A stretch of DNA of 64,000 nucleotides, taken from CAYPPG01 sp964412555 (GTDB taxonomy: Bacteria > Hinthialibacterota > Hinthialibacteria > Hinthialibacterales > Hinthialibacteraceae). The translations under genes and the position numbers were made by a program. The notes under the pieces were generated by a model that was not told where the DNA came from, did no database searches, and worked only from the letters and a program-made list of their open reading frames with translations. The stretch spans positions 137,691 to 201,690 of the forward strand of contig CAYPPG010000004.1 in assembly GCA_964412555.1 (NCBI GenBank), in the 5' to 3' direction. Below are positions 54,461 through 63,960 of this stretch, one piece after another; position 1 is the first letter of the stretch; each line of letters starts with the position of its first letter.

Positions 54461-54823
54461 CCATGGGCAAGCGCAGTCTGCCCATGCTCTCCCCCTTCCG
54501 GGTACCATGGGCAAGCGTAGTCTGCCCATNNNNNNNNNNNNNNNNNNNNNNNNNNNNNNNNNNNNNNNNNNNNNNNNNNNNNNNNNNNNNNNNNNNNNNN
54601 NNNNNNNNNNNNNNNNNNNNNNNNNNNNNCCCATGCTCTCCCCCTTCCGGGTACCATGGGCAAGCGTAGTCTGCCCATGCTCTCCCCCTTCCGGGTACCA
54701 TGGGCAAGCGTAGTCTGCCCATGCTCTCACCCTTCCGGGTACCATGGGCAAGCGTAGTCTGCCCATGCTCTCACCCTTCCGGGTACCATGGGCAAGCGTA
54801 GTCTGCCCATGCTCTCCCCCCAT
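54461..54823. repeat. 44-bp tandem repeat array interrupted by an assembly gap
   Basis: Units start at 54461, 54505, 54654, 54698, 54742 and 54786. Each holds CCATGGGCAAGCGTAGTCTG then CCCATGCTCTC and CTTCCGGGTA. Within it ATGGGCA and TGCCCAT form a 7-bp palindrome with a 9-base loop. The first copy has a G-to-C-type variant (GCGCAG), and two later copies read CTCAC. The gap hides an unknown number of copies. Confidence 0.9.
54530..54629. other. Assembly gap, 100 N
   Basis: Exactly 100 N fall inside the tandem array. The array's 44-base phase is not kept across the run, so the gap length is a placeholder. Confidence 0.98.
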
Positions 54824-54926
54824 CCTTGTGAATACGTAAGAGTGCACATTCCATTTTCCCCAAAAATCATCTACCATAAAAACACTCAAATGACTGAATG
54901 ACAACATTGTGGAGATGTATACAGCC

Positions 54927-55610
54927 ATGCACACCCAACTGGAAATTCCCTCCGAAGTTCTCAATCAATGGCAGAATATCGTTGAAATCATGGCCGAAAT
55001 TATCCATGTTCCCTCGGCGATCATCACACGAGTATTTCCACCATACATCGAAGTCTTCCGAGCCAGCGAAAATCCGGAGAATCCCTATAAACAAGGACTA
55101 CGCGTCGAGATGACTTCGCACTATTGTGAAAAAGTGGTGCAAACCAAGAACAAACTCCATGTACCGGACGCCCGTCAGTCGGAAGAATGGAAAAACGCGC
55201 CGGAAATCGAGTATGGGATCATCGCCTATCTTGGCTATCCTATCTGTTGGCCGAATGGGGATATTTTTGGTACAATTTGCGTACTCGATGATAAAGAAAA
55301 CCACTTCTGTGAGAACTATGAAAAACTACTCCGCCAATTCAGAAACCTGGCCGAAGCCCATATCTCACTCATCTACCAAAACCAGATTATCGAAAAGAAA
55401 AACGCGGAATTGGAACACAAACAAAAAGAGATCAAAATGCTGCGCAGCATCCTGCCCATCTGCCCAAATTGCAAGAAAATCCGTAACGGACAAGGCTACT
55501 GGGAACAAGTCGAAACCTACATCCAACACCACTCCAACATCGACTTCTCCCACGCCATCTGCCCCACCTGCGCCAAACAATTATATGGGGAACTTGTCGC
55601 CGAAGATTGA
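54927..55610 (+). CDS. GAF-domain protein with C-terminal zinc-ribbon-like tail
   Basis: The product is 227 residues from the ATG at 54927, with GGAG 12 bases upstream; ATG 54915 abuts that site. Residues 10-145 are a GAF domain (VPSAIITRVFPPYIEVFRAS, GYPICWPNGDIFGTICVLDD). A coiled coil (NQIIEKKNAELEHKQKEIKM) follows. The tail ILPICPNCKKIRNGQGYW then HAICPTCAKQLY is a small Cys motif found at the C-terminus of many sensor and response-regulator proteins. It probably senses a small ligand in the cytoplasm. No kinase domain is present, so the output is unknown. Confidence 0.8.
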   Translation: MHTQLEIPSEVLNQWQNIVEIMAEIIHVPSAIITRVFPPYIEVFRASENPENPYKQGLRVEMTSHYCEKVVQTKNKLHVPDARQSEEWKNAPEIEYGIIAYLGYPICWPNGDIFGTICVLDDKENHFCENYEKLLRQFRNLAEAHISLIYQNQIIEKKNAELEHKQKEIKMLRSILPICPNCKKIRNGQGYWEQVETYIQHHSNIDFSHAICPTCAKQLYGELVAED

Positions 55611-55705
55611 TGGAGATAAAAAAAAGAAAGCGAAAGCAAAAAAAAACTCCTGCTGAAGCGAGGAACACCGCAATACTAACAAATGTACTTATCAGGCGGA
55701 TGAGC

Positions 55706-55743
55706 GGAAGAGGAACGTCGTCGAACAGACGAGATCCTCTTCC
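55706..55743. other. Strong nested hairpin
   Basis: GGAAGAGGA (55706-55714) pairs with TCCTCTTCC (55735-55743), and TCGTC/GACGA pair inside. It sits after the GAF gene and before a convergent microprotein gene. No T-run follows, so it may be a structured RNA or processing site rather than a terminator. Confidence 0.5.
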
Positions 55744-55813
55744 ATCTCTTTAAGGAAAGTCGACCGGTAAAATACGGTAAAAAAGGAGAAGGCCGTTCCT
55801 GGCCTCGTTGAGT

Positions 55814-55930
55814 TCAGTCCTGCTTCTTTTCGAGCAATTCACGAATAGCCCGCAATTCGACGATACCAACATAACCAACCGCAACAATTGTAAGAATACC
55901 CACCGCGACGACACAGATCAACAAATTCAT
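55814..55930 (-). CDS. 38-residue single-pass membrane microprotein
   Basis: The ATG at 55930 is preceded by GGAGGAAAATACCA, a full-length ribosome site, and the frame runs 38 codons to TGA at 55814-55816. Residues 2-23 are strongly hydrophobic (NLLICVVAVGILTIVAVGYV), and the tail RAIRELLEKKQD is charged, so one membrane pass with a short cytoplasmic tail is expected. No homologue is recognised. It is convergent with the GAF gene and followed by the hairpin at 55706-55743. Confidence 0.6.
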   Translation of the reverse strand: MNLLICVVAVGILTIVAVGYVGIVELRAIRELLEKKQD

Positions 55931-56333
55931 TGGTATTTTCCTCCCGTATTATCAAAAAAATTGGAAATACTCTCGCTTTTTATAACATATTCTTCGGTCA
56001 AATACAACTCTTCTGAGACCGGTTCGATTATTTTTTACGAGTCCCTATTTATTGAATCCTTTCAAGTTGATTTCATGGTATCTATTCGTTTTATCTTACT
56101 CTTGAACATCGGTTGTTTTGGCAAAAAAGTGAAGCTAGGGCTGCTCAACAATCATTTTCATGTAAATGTCCAATCAAAATTTTATGAATTCTTAACGAAA
56201 TTTAGGAATGATACTAACAATTCTCTGCAATAATTCTAGAGAATATTCTCTTCGGATAAATTCAAAAAAACAAGGATGTTATCGATTGAATTCCAAAAAT
56301 CAACATGGTTTTGCTACCTGAGGGTGATTTCTT

Positions 56334-57335
56334 ATGGTTACTTTGCCGATTTATCGAAAGATGATTTTAAATTCGGAACAAGGTATTCAAAAAAAACAGG
56401 AAGGATGGTATTCGGCCGACTTCCATGTTCATTCTTCCTGCTCTCATGACGTTCTTCCTTCTCCGAATTACCATCCGGAAGAAATTTATAAAGCCGCTCT
56501 TGCAAAAGGCCTTCATTTCATTACCATTACCGACCATGATACTATGGATGCTTACGACATAATCGGCTGGGAGCGAGAAAGGCTTGTTCCCGGGGTGGAA
56601 ATGACGGTTTTTGATCCCATTCGTGTTGGTCACACCATTCATGTCAATGTTTTTGACCTGAATGCTGCTCAATTTGGAGAATTGCTCGATATCACAACGA
56701 AGGATTGCAATCTCGAAACGTTTATCGAGTATGTCCGGGATCAACGATTACCCTATGTCTATAATCATCCTTTCTGGTTCGCTCCGCAGGATAAACCCAA
56801 TTACAAAGCCGTTTTCGATATTTCCGAACTGTTTCCCGTGCTTGAGTACAATTTTAAACGAGTTCGGCTTCGAAATTTAATGACTCTCTGGTTGGCGCAA
56901 CACCATAAAAAAGGGATCATTGCCGCTACCGATACCCATATCGGTGAAATGGGACAAATTTATACTCTCTCGAAAGGTTCGACTTTTCGAGACTATTTCA
57001 CCAACATCACTCAGAGAAACGGATATATTGTTCCCCAAGATATGACGATTCATAGTTTGAACCGTGAAATTTTGACCTGGATTGAGACGATCTTTAAATT
57101 GAACGGTCATGAACCCAAAAATATCCGGTTGACGGAAGTCAAAATGATCGATGATCTTATCAATTTTTTCGCCAATGCAAAACCATCCCGTTATCCGTAT
57201 TGTTATTCGATGATTCGGTGCTTTTTGGAACGGATTGTTCGAACCGGTTGGGTATCCTACTTTTACCTTCGCGCCCAAACTTCTCGTGCCCAAAAAATCG
57301 GGAAAATGCTCGAAATTCCCAAAATCATCCTTTAA
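56334..57335 (+). CDS. PHP-domain protein
   Basis: The product is 333 residues. The PHP metal motifs are visible: YSADFHVHSSCSHDVLPSPN, HFITITDHDTMDAY, EMTVFD and, later, YNHPFWFAPQ and ATDTHIG. These coordinate metals in phosphoesterases such as histidinol phosphatase and polymerase proofreading domains. GAGGGTGATTTCTT precedes the ATG. It is divergent from the acetyltransferase pair and overlaps the end of the GNAT gene by 4 bases. Confidence 0.85.
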   Translation: MVTLPIYRKMILNSEQGIQKKQEGWYSADFHVHSSCSHDVLPSPNYHPEEIYKAALAKGLHFITITDHDTMDAYDIIGWERERLVPGVEMTVFDPIRVGHTIHVNVFDLNAAQFGELLDITTKDCNLETFIEYVRDQRLPYVYNHPFWFAPQDKPNYKAVFDISELFPVLEYNFKRVRLRNLMTLWLAQHHKKGIIAATDTHIGEMGQIYTLSKGSTFRDYFTNITQRNGYIVPQDMTIHSLNREILTWIETIFKLNGHEPKNIRLTEVKMIDDLINFFANAKPSRYPYCYSMIRCFLERIVRTGWVSYFYLRAQTSRAQKIGKMLEIPKIIL

Positions 57336-57985
57336 ACGGACATTAATTCATGCAATTGCGAGTCCCATCCCTCTGTGATATAGCGATAAAAGCGGTTATT
57401 TTTCATTTTGAGACGGTTGTAGGCGTCTTTTAGATTGAGAATAAGAGTAATCCGGCGGTTTGGACAATTCATCTCACCAATCTGATGAGTTGCGACCGGT
57501 TTGAATCCAATGACCCGCATATGAAAATCATATGGACTATTGATTTCCCCTTCAAATACGTCCGTTATATAGTGTGTATATCCGCGCCGTAAGGTGTCTT
57601 CGGTTGCCGCCCGCATAAGAGAGGATGCGATATAAATTTTTTGGCGAAATTTTCGTCTCACAGCAAACCGGCCGATTTCTGCAATCTTATGATTTTGGAT
57701 AAAGGCATCGAGATCCAAACCCTCTTCAAGGGTTTCAAATTCATATTCCATATATAAATCCAATGGTGGATCATAAAGAACCCGCAGTACGCCCGCCGGC
57801 TCATTTTCAGCAAAAACAATAAACCAGGAGATGGAATGATTGGTTAAATCTTCCCGAGGAAACACTTCCGATTCATCCCGTATCCATTGCTTTTCATTTT
57901 GATAGATGTCTCGGATGATGGATAAGGCCCATTCCCGCTCCTGTTCATGGGTGACACGAATGACGGATGAAAAACTTTTGATCAT
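57332..57985 (-). CDS. GNAT acyltransferase, FeeM/OlsB-like
   Basis: The product is 217 residues, with AGGAG 7 bases before the ATG. The core resembles the GNAT group that includes N-acyl amino acid synthase and OlsB-type enzymes: HKIAEIGRFAVRRKFRQ, a helix RAATEDTLRRGYTHYI, and FHMRVIGFKPVATHQIG. Its start lies inside the 3' end of the PlsC-like gene (41-base overlap), so the two are coupled. The likely role is attaching an acyl chain to an amine; the amine is not known. Confidence 0.65.
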   Translation of the reverse strand: MIKSFSSVIRVTHEQEREWALSIIRDIYQNEKQWIRDESEVFPREDLTNHSISWFIVFAENEPAGVLRVLYDPPLDLYMEYEFETLEEGLDLDAFIQNHKIAEIGRFAVRRKFRQKIYIASSLMRAATEDTLRRGYTHYITDVFEGEINSPYDFHMRVIGFKPVATHQIGEMNCPNRRITLILNLKDAYNRLKMKNNRFYRYITEGWDSQLHELMSV

Positions 57986-58727
57986 TTTCTTCTCCTGAAT
58001 TACGAAGATGCCAGTCTTTATTCGATAACATTCCGATCGAGTGCATCATGTGCTCATGCCACATCCGTACTTGGCCGCTCGGAGCCGGATCGATGGAAAT
58101 CGGTGGCAATAGCAGGTCTCCGATATGAATTTCCATTTCTGCAAAGGCAGAAATAGGATGGTTGGGATCGTGATGGGGGAAACGAATTCCCGCCGGCAGA
58201 ATTGGACAACCCGTTTCAATCGACAGTTTCGCCGCTCCTCTCAAACCGGGCAGTAATTGAGTGGGATTTCGGTTGATTGTTCCTTCCGGAAAAATTCCGA
58301 CCGATCGGCCTTGCCGGAGAGTCTGCTTTGCCAAAGCGAAGCCATGAGTCCCTTTGACAATGTATTTCCGTAATCCCGTTAAAAAACGCGGTCGGGCTTG
58401 TTTTCGTGTAACCGGAATAATCTCTCCCTTTTGAAAGACAAATCCAAGAAACGGGATCAGCATGAAATTCCAATCCGCCATGAAACGAATGAAATGGCCA
58501 CCCCGATACCAACTGAACAAGGCCGGAATCAATAATGCTTCCATATAATGATTGTGATTTAAGACAACGATGAAGGGATCGGGGATCCGTTGCAATTTTT
58601 CGATCCCTTCGACACGAGTCAAAAAACGGGAAAAAAGGAGCAAGATCGAACGAATCAGGATTCGTGTGGACCGACTTCTGGACTGAAAGGGCAAGTCTGT
58701 ATTGAGAATCGTTTTCGTTGCAAACAT
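57945..58727 (-). CDS. PlsC-type acyltransferase
   Basis: The product is 260 residues. Motif I reads NHNHYME, so the usual H-x4-D has Glu instead of Asp at residue 63. Motif II is near IIPVTRKQ and motif III is GIFPEGTINRNP; motif IV is LPAGIRFP. These are the acyl-acceptor and phosphate sites of glycerol-phosphate or lyso-lipid acyltransferases. An amphipathic N-terminus precedes a membrane-associated region. It overlaps the GNAT gene, recalling the OlsA/OlsB pair of ornithine-lipid synthesis. The acceptor is inferred only. Confidence 0.75.
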   Translation of the reverse strand: MFATKTILNTDLPFQSRSRSTRILIRSILLLFSRFLTRVEGIEKLQRIPDPFIVVLNHNHYMEALLIPALFSWYRGGHFIRFMADWNFMLIPFLGFVFQKGEIIPVTRKQARPRFLTGLRKYIVKGTHGFALAKQTLRQGRSVGIFPEGTINRNPTQLLPGLRGAAKLSIETGCPILPAGIRFPHHDPNHPISAFAEMEIHIGDLLLPPISIDPAPSGQVRMWHEHMMHSIGMLSNKDWHLRNSGEENDQKFFIRHSCHP

Positions 58728-58938
58728 ATACGGTTCACTTCATTCCGCTATGGTTCAAAAGTAATTTGTTACATGTAGAACCATCACAGCGAAGTGTTCC
58801 TCATTCCGAATCAAAACTAATTTGTATAGTAGTAAACAAGTATTCGGTTAGGTTTTTGTGATGGTATTATTTTTTGCAGATTGTATTTTGATTAGAGCAG
58901 TATGAGTAAATAAGAAATATTGTATTCAAAGGTTCGTT

Positions 58939-61005
58939 CTAATGTGATAACACTTCTTTCATTTCGTTTACGGTCGAGACGGGTTGCTTGCAGGTGAAAT
59001 CTTCGCACACATAGACAGCGACGGCTCCGTTCAATGGCTCTTTTCCTTCCACAACCGGTGCAAGCGGCTGCAGGCGATCCACTTCCTCCTGCAAGGCGTA
59101 TAATACGACTTTGTTTGGATTGAATTGCCGGAAAATCTCCTCTTGAAATGGCTTGATTTGTTCTCTGTCTTTACTGGCGAGTACGATTTCTTTCGGTTTG
59201 GCCAGGAGAAAATCGAGCGCCGATAGCATTTGGCCGAAAGCACTCGGGAATCGTTGGATGGATGGGAGAAACAATTGTATTGTTTCTTCGGCTAGTGACC
59301 GATACTTTTGATGTCCTGTCATTTCGGCTAGACGTAATAGATCGAGAACCGCGATCGAATTCCCAGAAGGAATGGCATTGTCCATTGGATCCTTCGTTCG
59401 GGTGATCAACTGTTCATGGTCTTTGCCGGTGAAATAAAACGCGCCGTTTTCTTGATCATGGAATTGCTCGATCATAATGTCCGTCAGTCGTTTCGCTTCT
59501 TCCAACCATTTGACGTTCTGCGTCGCTTCGTACGTGTCCAGCAAGCCGTGAATAAAAAAGGAATAATCGCTCAGGAAACCATTAGTATGCGCACGGCCGT
59601 CTTTGCACGTATGAAGCAAACGATCGTTTTCCCATAAATGATCGAAGAGGAACTGACAAGCTTTTTCCGCCGCATTCTTGTATTCCTCGTTTTGTAGAGT
59701 GTTTCCCGCCGAAGCCATAGCCGCGATCATTAGACCATTCCAATCCGTGAGGATTTTTTCATCCCGTCCAGGTTTCGGCCTATTTTCCCGTATGCCGAAC
59801 AATTTGCATTTCGCCTCTTGAATGATTTGTGCCAATTCGTCTTTCGAGAGGTCGAACAATTTTGCGACGGCTTCTTCCTCGTTATCGACATGCAGTACGC
59901 TCAAGCCGTGTTCGAAATTTCCACCTTCGTCCACTCCGTAATAGCGGCAAACGATCTTTCCTTTTTCTTCCCCCAGCGCCTCGTGAATCTGCTCGGGAGT
60001 CCAGGAGAAAAACACCCCTTCCCCCTCTACCGTATCGGCATCCTGTGTCGAATAGAATCCCCCTTCCGGTGAAGTCATTTCACGAAGGACGTAGTTCATA
60101 GTTTCTTTTGTGATTGTGAGATAATAGGATTTTTGCGTTAGTTGATACGCTTCGAGGTAGGTTTTCGCAAGCAGGGCGTTGTCATACAGCATCTTCTCGA
60201 AATGGGGAATCAGCCAGCGTTCATCCGTTGAGTAGCGATGGAAGCCACCGCCGATTTGGTCGTACATGCCGCCGCGAGCCATTTGATGCAATGTGTGTTC
60301 CACGATTTCCCGTGTTTCTTCATCGCCGGTTTTGTAGTAATACCTCAACAACAAGGAAATATCCATGCTGTGGGGAAACTTTGGTGCACCGCCAAAGCCT
60401 CCATAGCGGCCGTCGAAACGCCGTTTCATTTCCTGGACGGCTTGTTGAATCGGCTGATCGGTCAATTCATCCGTTCCTTTTTGCAGTGTGACCATCTGTT
60501 GGATTTGTTCTGTCATTTGGTTGGCTGCCTGATCAATCTCTTCGCGCCGTTCCTCATAGGCGCGAGCGACACTGACTAAAACCGTACCGAATCCCGGCCG
60601 GCCGTACATATCACGCGGCGGGAAATAGGTGCCACCGAAGAACGGCTTCAAATCCGGCGTCAGAAACACCGACATCGGCCACCCCCCTGAGCCGGTCATC
60701 AGCTGCACCGAGCTCATATAGATTTCATCGAGATCGGGCCGCTCTTCCCGGTCGACTTTGATATTGATGAAATTTTCGTTCATGAGCCGGGCAATCTCTT
60801 CGTTCTCGAAGGATTCATGCTCCATTACGTGGCACCAGTGGCAGGCGGAATACCCGATACTCAAAAAGATGGGTTTATCTTCATCTTTCGCTTTCCGCAA
60901 TGCTTCTTCTCCCCACGGATACCAGCCAACTGGGTTGTGAGCATGTTGCAGTAAATAGGGGCTTGTCTCATCGATTAAACGATTGGTATGTTTATGTTCA
61001 GCCAT
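58939..61005 (-). CDS. YyaL/DUF255 thioredoxin-domain protein
   Basis: The product is 688 residues from the ATG at 61005, with GGAAAGGAAAACAGA upstream. A further-upstream ATG at 61083 would add a hydrophobic segment and a possible export signal but has no ribosome site. Residues 20-180 are the DUF255 thioredoxin-like domain ([17 protein letters not shown]). Residues 200-680 form an alpha/alpha barrel ([40 protein letters not shown]). The family is widespread; its chemistry is not known. It is convergent with no near neighbour. Confidence 0.85.
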   Translation of the reverse strand: MAEHKHTNRLIDETSPYLLQHAHNPVGWYPWGEEALRKAKDEDKPIFLSIGYSACHWCHVMEHESFENEEIARLMNENFINIKVDREERPDLDEIYMSSVQLMTGSGGWPMSVFLTPDLKPFFGGTYFPPRDMYGRPGFGTVLVSVARAYEERREEIDQAANQMTEQIQQMVTLQKGTDELTDQPIQQAVQEMKRRFDGRYGGFGGAPKFPHSMDISLLLRYYYKTGDEETREIVEHTLHQMARGGMYDQIGGGFHRYSTDERWLIPHFEKMLYDNALLAKTYLEAYQLTQKSYYLTITKETMNYVLREMTSPEGGFYSTQDADTVEGEGVFFSWTPEQIHEALGEEKGKIVCRYYGVDEGGNFEHGLSVLHVDNEEEAVAKLFDLSKDELAQIIQEAKCKLFGIRENRPKPGRDEKILTDWNGLMIAAMASAGNTLQNEEYKNAAEKACQFLFDHLWENDRLLHTCKDGRAHTNGFLSDYSFFIHGLLDTYEATQNVKWLEEAKRLTDIMIEQFHDQENGAFYFTGKDHEQLITRTKDPMDNAIPSGNSIAVLDLLRLAEMTGHQKYRSLAEETIQLFLPSIQRFPSAFGQMLSALDFLLAKPKEIVLASKDREQIKPFQEEIFRQFNPNKVVLYALQEEVDRLQPLAPVVEGKEPLNGAVAVYVCEDFTCKQPVSTVNEMKEVLSH

Positions 61006-61281
61006 TCTGTTTTCCTTTCCTGAAAAGAGGATCCAATTCAATAAAAGAAGTGAATTCACAATGAAAGCCAATAGCCTTGTCATGCATTCTGTTTTTCTTT
61101 TTTATTTTTAACGAATGGTGTTTTACGCCGATGTTGAATCTTCTGCTGTATTATAACAGCTCAACCGGTTGTGGTGATAATAATTTCAAAGTGTGAAAAA
61201 CCGGTTTTTATTACCGGATGGATTGTGCCTTATACGAGATGTGAATATAATATTCCCTTGTTTGGCAAAATGATGATAATT

Positions 61282-61355
61282 CGGGGTGTAGCGCAGCCTG
61301 GTAGCGCAACTGCTTTGGGAGCAGTGGGTCGGCGGTTCAAATCCGTCCACCCCGA
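61282..61355 (+). tRNA. tRNA-Pro (anticodon TGG)
   Basis: The cloverleaf is complete: acceptor arms CGGGGTG/CACCCCG, a D-arm around GTAGCGCAGCCTGGTAGCGC, an anticodon stem ACTGC/GCAGT with loop TTTGGGA (anticodon 61316-61318), and T-arm GGCGGTTCAAATCCGTC. The discriminator base is A and CCA is not encoded. Confidence 0.95.
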
Positions 61356-61567
61356 TTTTCTTTATTCCCTTGAATCCTTTCGGTTTACAAGCATACATTC
61401 TTTACGATACGCGTCGTTCCCCGATTTCTTGTACGGATTCCCCTTTGGCGATGAATCGATAAGCGGATTCGCACTAGACGTGATTGGTTGACAGTATTTC
61501 GTTGGTTATTGATTTTTTAATGCAAATAATATTTAATAAGGGATATTGTAAAAACGGAGATGCTGTC

Positions 61568-62118
61568 ATGGACAAAATTGTACGGCTTCAACGATTACTC
61601 AGCCTTCTCCAATCCGGGGAAAAATATCTGCAAGCACCGGATTTGGCACACCGGTTGGATGTCTCCCCTCGAACCATTTTTCGGTATTTCCAAACCTTGA
61701 CTGAATATGGATGCACGATCCACCACGAGTGCGGATATCATGTCGACAAGAATTTCACCCTCTTGCCTGCCGCTCTCGAACCAGCCGATATGCATTTGAA
61801 CGGGACGAGTCGTTCCAATTCGAGCCGTTTTTCGAGGATAGCTGGAATGTTTTCCACGGGGATTTGCAAACCGTCCGCCTTCGCGTAAAAGGCATCGCCG
61901 CCCGCCTGGTGGAAGAACGCTCCTCCCCCAAACAAATGGAGATCGACTGGATCGCTTCCGACGAAGCCCTCGTAACCGCGACCATCAGCGGGGAGCAGGA
62001 GATTATCAACTGGGTGCTGAGCATGGGGACGAATGCGGAACTCTTGGAACCGGAGTGGCTGCGGGAGAGGGTGCGACAGATTTTGTCAGGTGCTTTGGGA
62101 TTTTATGTTGGGGAGTGA
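61568..62118 (+). pseudogene. WYL-domain transcription regulator with internal deletion and frame change
   Basis: The first frame starts at ATG 61568 (CGGAG upstream) and encodes an N-terminal helix-turn-helix (MDKIVRLQRLLSLLQSG, DLAHRLDVSPRTIFRYFQT) up to about residue 75. The C-terminal WCX part lies in a second frame from about 61800 to TGA 62118 (EPFFEDSWNVFHGDLQTVRL, then WIASDEALVTATISGEQE). The WYL domain that should sit between them is missing, and the frames differ. This matches an internal deletion. The N-terminal part still reads to a stop at 61888 and could make a short DNA-binding fragment. Confidence 0.7.
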
Positions 62119-62461
62119 CAGGTTTTCAGGGCAATCGCATAAAATTAAGCACCTTTCTGATTTATCAAGTGAAGGAGGTAGTTATTATCCCATGCGGCTT
62201 TCATCCGTTTCCCTTGTGTACCCAACTTGGTTGATTTCTCTTGATTGATCAAATTGAGCGCCAAATACCGTCTAATTAAATTCTGTTGTGGAAAGCCTAT
62301 TTTGTCCTGAAAAGGAAGGTTCACAATGTGAATAAACATTAAAAGAATGTTACATTTTCTCAGTTGTCTACTCGACACCTCTTAAAACATCAATTTTCCC
62401 GTTTCCAAGACAGACTTTCCCCTTCATGGCCAGAAAATTAGCTTTGCCAAGAATGCGTACC
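62119..62461. other. Intergenic region next to the transposase
   Basis: No gene is supported. The left end of the insertion element should lie in or near this interval, but I cannot fix it because no matching right-end sequence is visible. Nothing else of note was seen. Confidence 0.35.
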
Positions 62462-63832
62462 TTAACGTGGGGACAGCAAGACCAGGTTATGACAGAAAAT
62501 CGCACATCCTACACTGACCGCAAAATTCTTAAATCCCTTAAACAGACACTTATTCAACTTATACGCCCGTTTTAAGACCGAAATCGATCCTTCGATCCCG
62601 GCCCGAAAGCGTTGGCCTTCTTTGAACTCATCCGTCTTTTCCCGCTCCTCTTCCTCAGCAGTTCGTTTCCCTTTCTTGGCAATGGAGACGAGTTCAATCT
62701 CTTTTTCCAACTTCTTCAATTGTTCCCGATCTTTATAGAATCCTTTGTCTGCCGCCAAGACGTCCGGACTTTTCCCAAACAATTTCTTGTGCGCTTTCAG
62801 TGCTTTCTCCAACAACTCCGGATCTTCCCGGCGTTTCTCCAATACCTGATAATGAGTAATGTATTTCTCTTCACTTTGGCCGAGTAAAATCTTATGGCCG
62901 AACTCAATATCTTTTCCGGCCTTCCCCCGTTTCAATAATTCCGTGTGTTCTTCAAACAAACTGTAGATTTTCTCGTCCGCCGGCACCGTCTCCCCGTGAA
63001 AGATTCGTCTTTCACTTTGATTGATGATCTTTTCCACCAGTGGAATATAATGGTCCAGTTCCTCCAACTCTCCCAGAAAACATCCGCAGAGTCTCTCCAA
63101 CACGGTTTGGGCGATCTTCACGATTCCGCGAACTCGCTCGATCAATCGGCGATAGGTTCTTTTCACTTTCTGCTGCGTCCGTTTGCTTTTGCTGCCCCCA
63201 TTCCGGCTTATAAAATACGCCAGTTTCTTCACTTTCTTCACATGAAACCGATGCATCAATCCCACTTCCCGCATTTCATCCCGAATCCCCTTCATCAAAC
63301 GCGCCAGCGTTCGAAAACTATCCCATAACAAGGACGAATCCGTTGGATGATGAATGTTGGTTTCATACACTGTGCTATCCAGGCGCAACCTGTCTGCATG
63401 AATCATTTCATTCGTTCGCGCATAGCCGTTCAAACTCTGATTGATTTGTTCCCAGGTTTTTTCGGATAACGCACAATACGCCTTGGCCAAAAAGGAAAAA
63501 TCCATAACCGGCTTCATTCCGAGACGGACAAATTGTTGCAGCACCTCGTTGCAGCCGATGTTCACCACGGCGTCGCGATAACTCCATTGTTCCACGAACA
63601 TCACGAGGATCGAACGAAAGAGCTGTTCGGTGGTATACGCTCCCTTTCTTCCCGATTTGGACTGGGATAGCCAGCGGGTGAAATCTGCAAGCACGAAATT
63701 CAATATCTGTCTATTCGACCGTAACAATTCGTCCAGATATTCGTACTTCCTCTTATATTCTTTCACTACCTTCGGATCCGATGATGGTTGAGAGAAGGGT
63801 AACGTTTCTTGTACATTAATCTTAGTTCTCAT
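62462..63832 (-). mobile_element. Transposase, ISNCY-type (DDE)
   Basis: The product is 456 residues from the ATG at 63832. The DDE-type pattern and the ISNCY-like signature RLDSTVYETNIHHPTDSSLLW are clear; other motifs are LAADKGFYKDREQLK and RAGIEGSISVLKRAYKLNKC, which includes the last acidic residue. An upstream in-frame ATG at 63973 would add 47 residues that match repeat sequence rather than transposase. The element probably moves the surrounding DNA, but its ends are not resolved. Confidence 0.8.
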
Positions 63833-63840
63833 GCCAGTTG

Positions 63841-63960
63841 TCACCCGCCGCGCTAATCTGACCCACCCGGAGTCACCCAGTTTGATCCGTCTATGATCGG
63901 CCAGTGTGTCCCCCTGATGGTCACCCAATGTGACCCATGGGGGGACCCTGGAAAGAAAGA
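63841..63960. repeat. Repeated TCACCC-type motifs upstream of the transposase
   Basis: TCACCC recurs at 63841, 63873 and near 63921, with GTCACCCAATGTGACC (a GGTCAC/GTGACC inverted pair) near 63920-63935. This could be an insertion-sequence end or a leftover terminal repeat from another element. Confidence 0.4.

Noticed and set aside
53857..54678. 273-residue minus-strand reading frame across the N gap
   Set aside because: It runs through N bases and the repeat array and is opposite a clear Gfo/Idh gene; it is a high-GC shadow.
54461..54823. CRISPR array
   Set aside because: Units are adjacent with no unique spacers and the palindrome sits inside a single 44-base unit, so it is a plain tandem repeat.
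55808..56233. 141-residue plus-strand frame
   Set aside because: It overlaps the better supported minus-strand microprotein and has no ribosome site.
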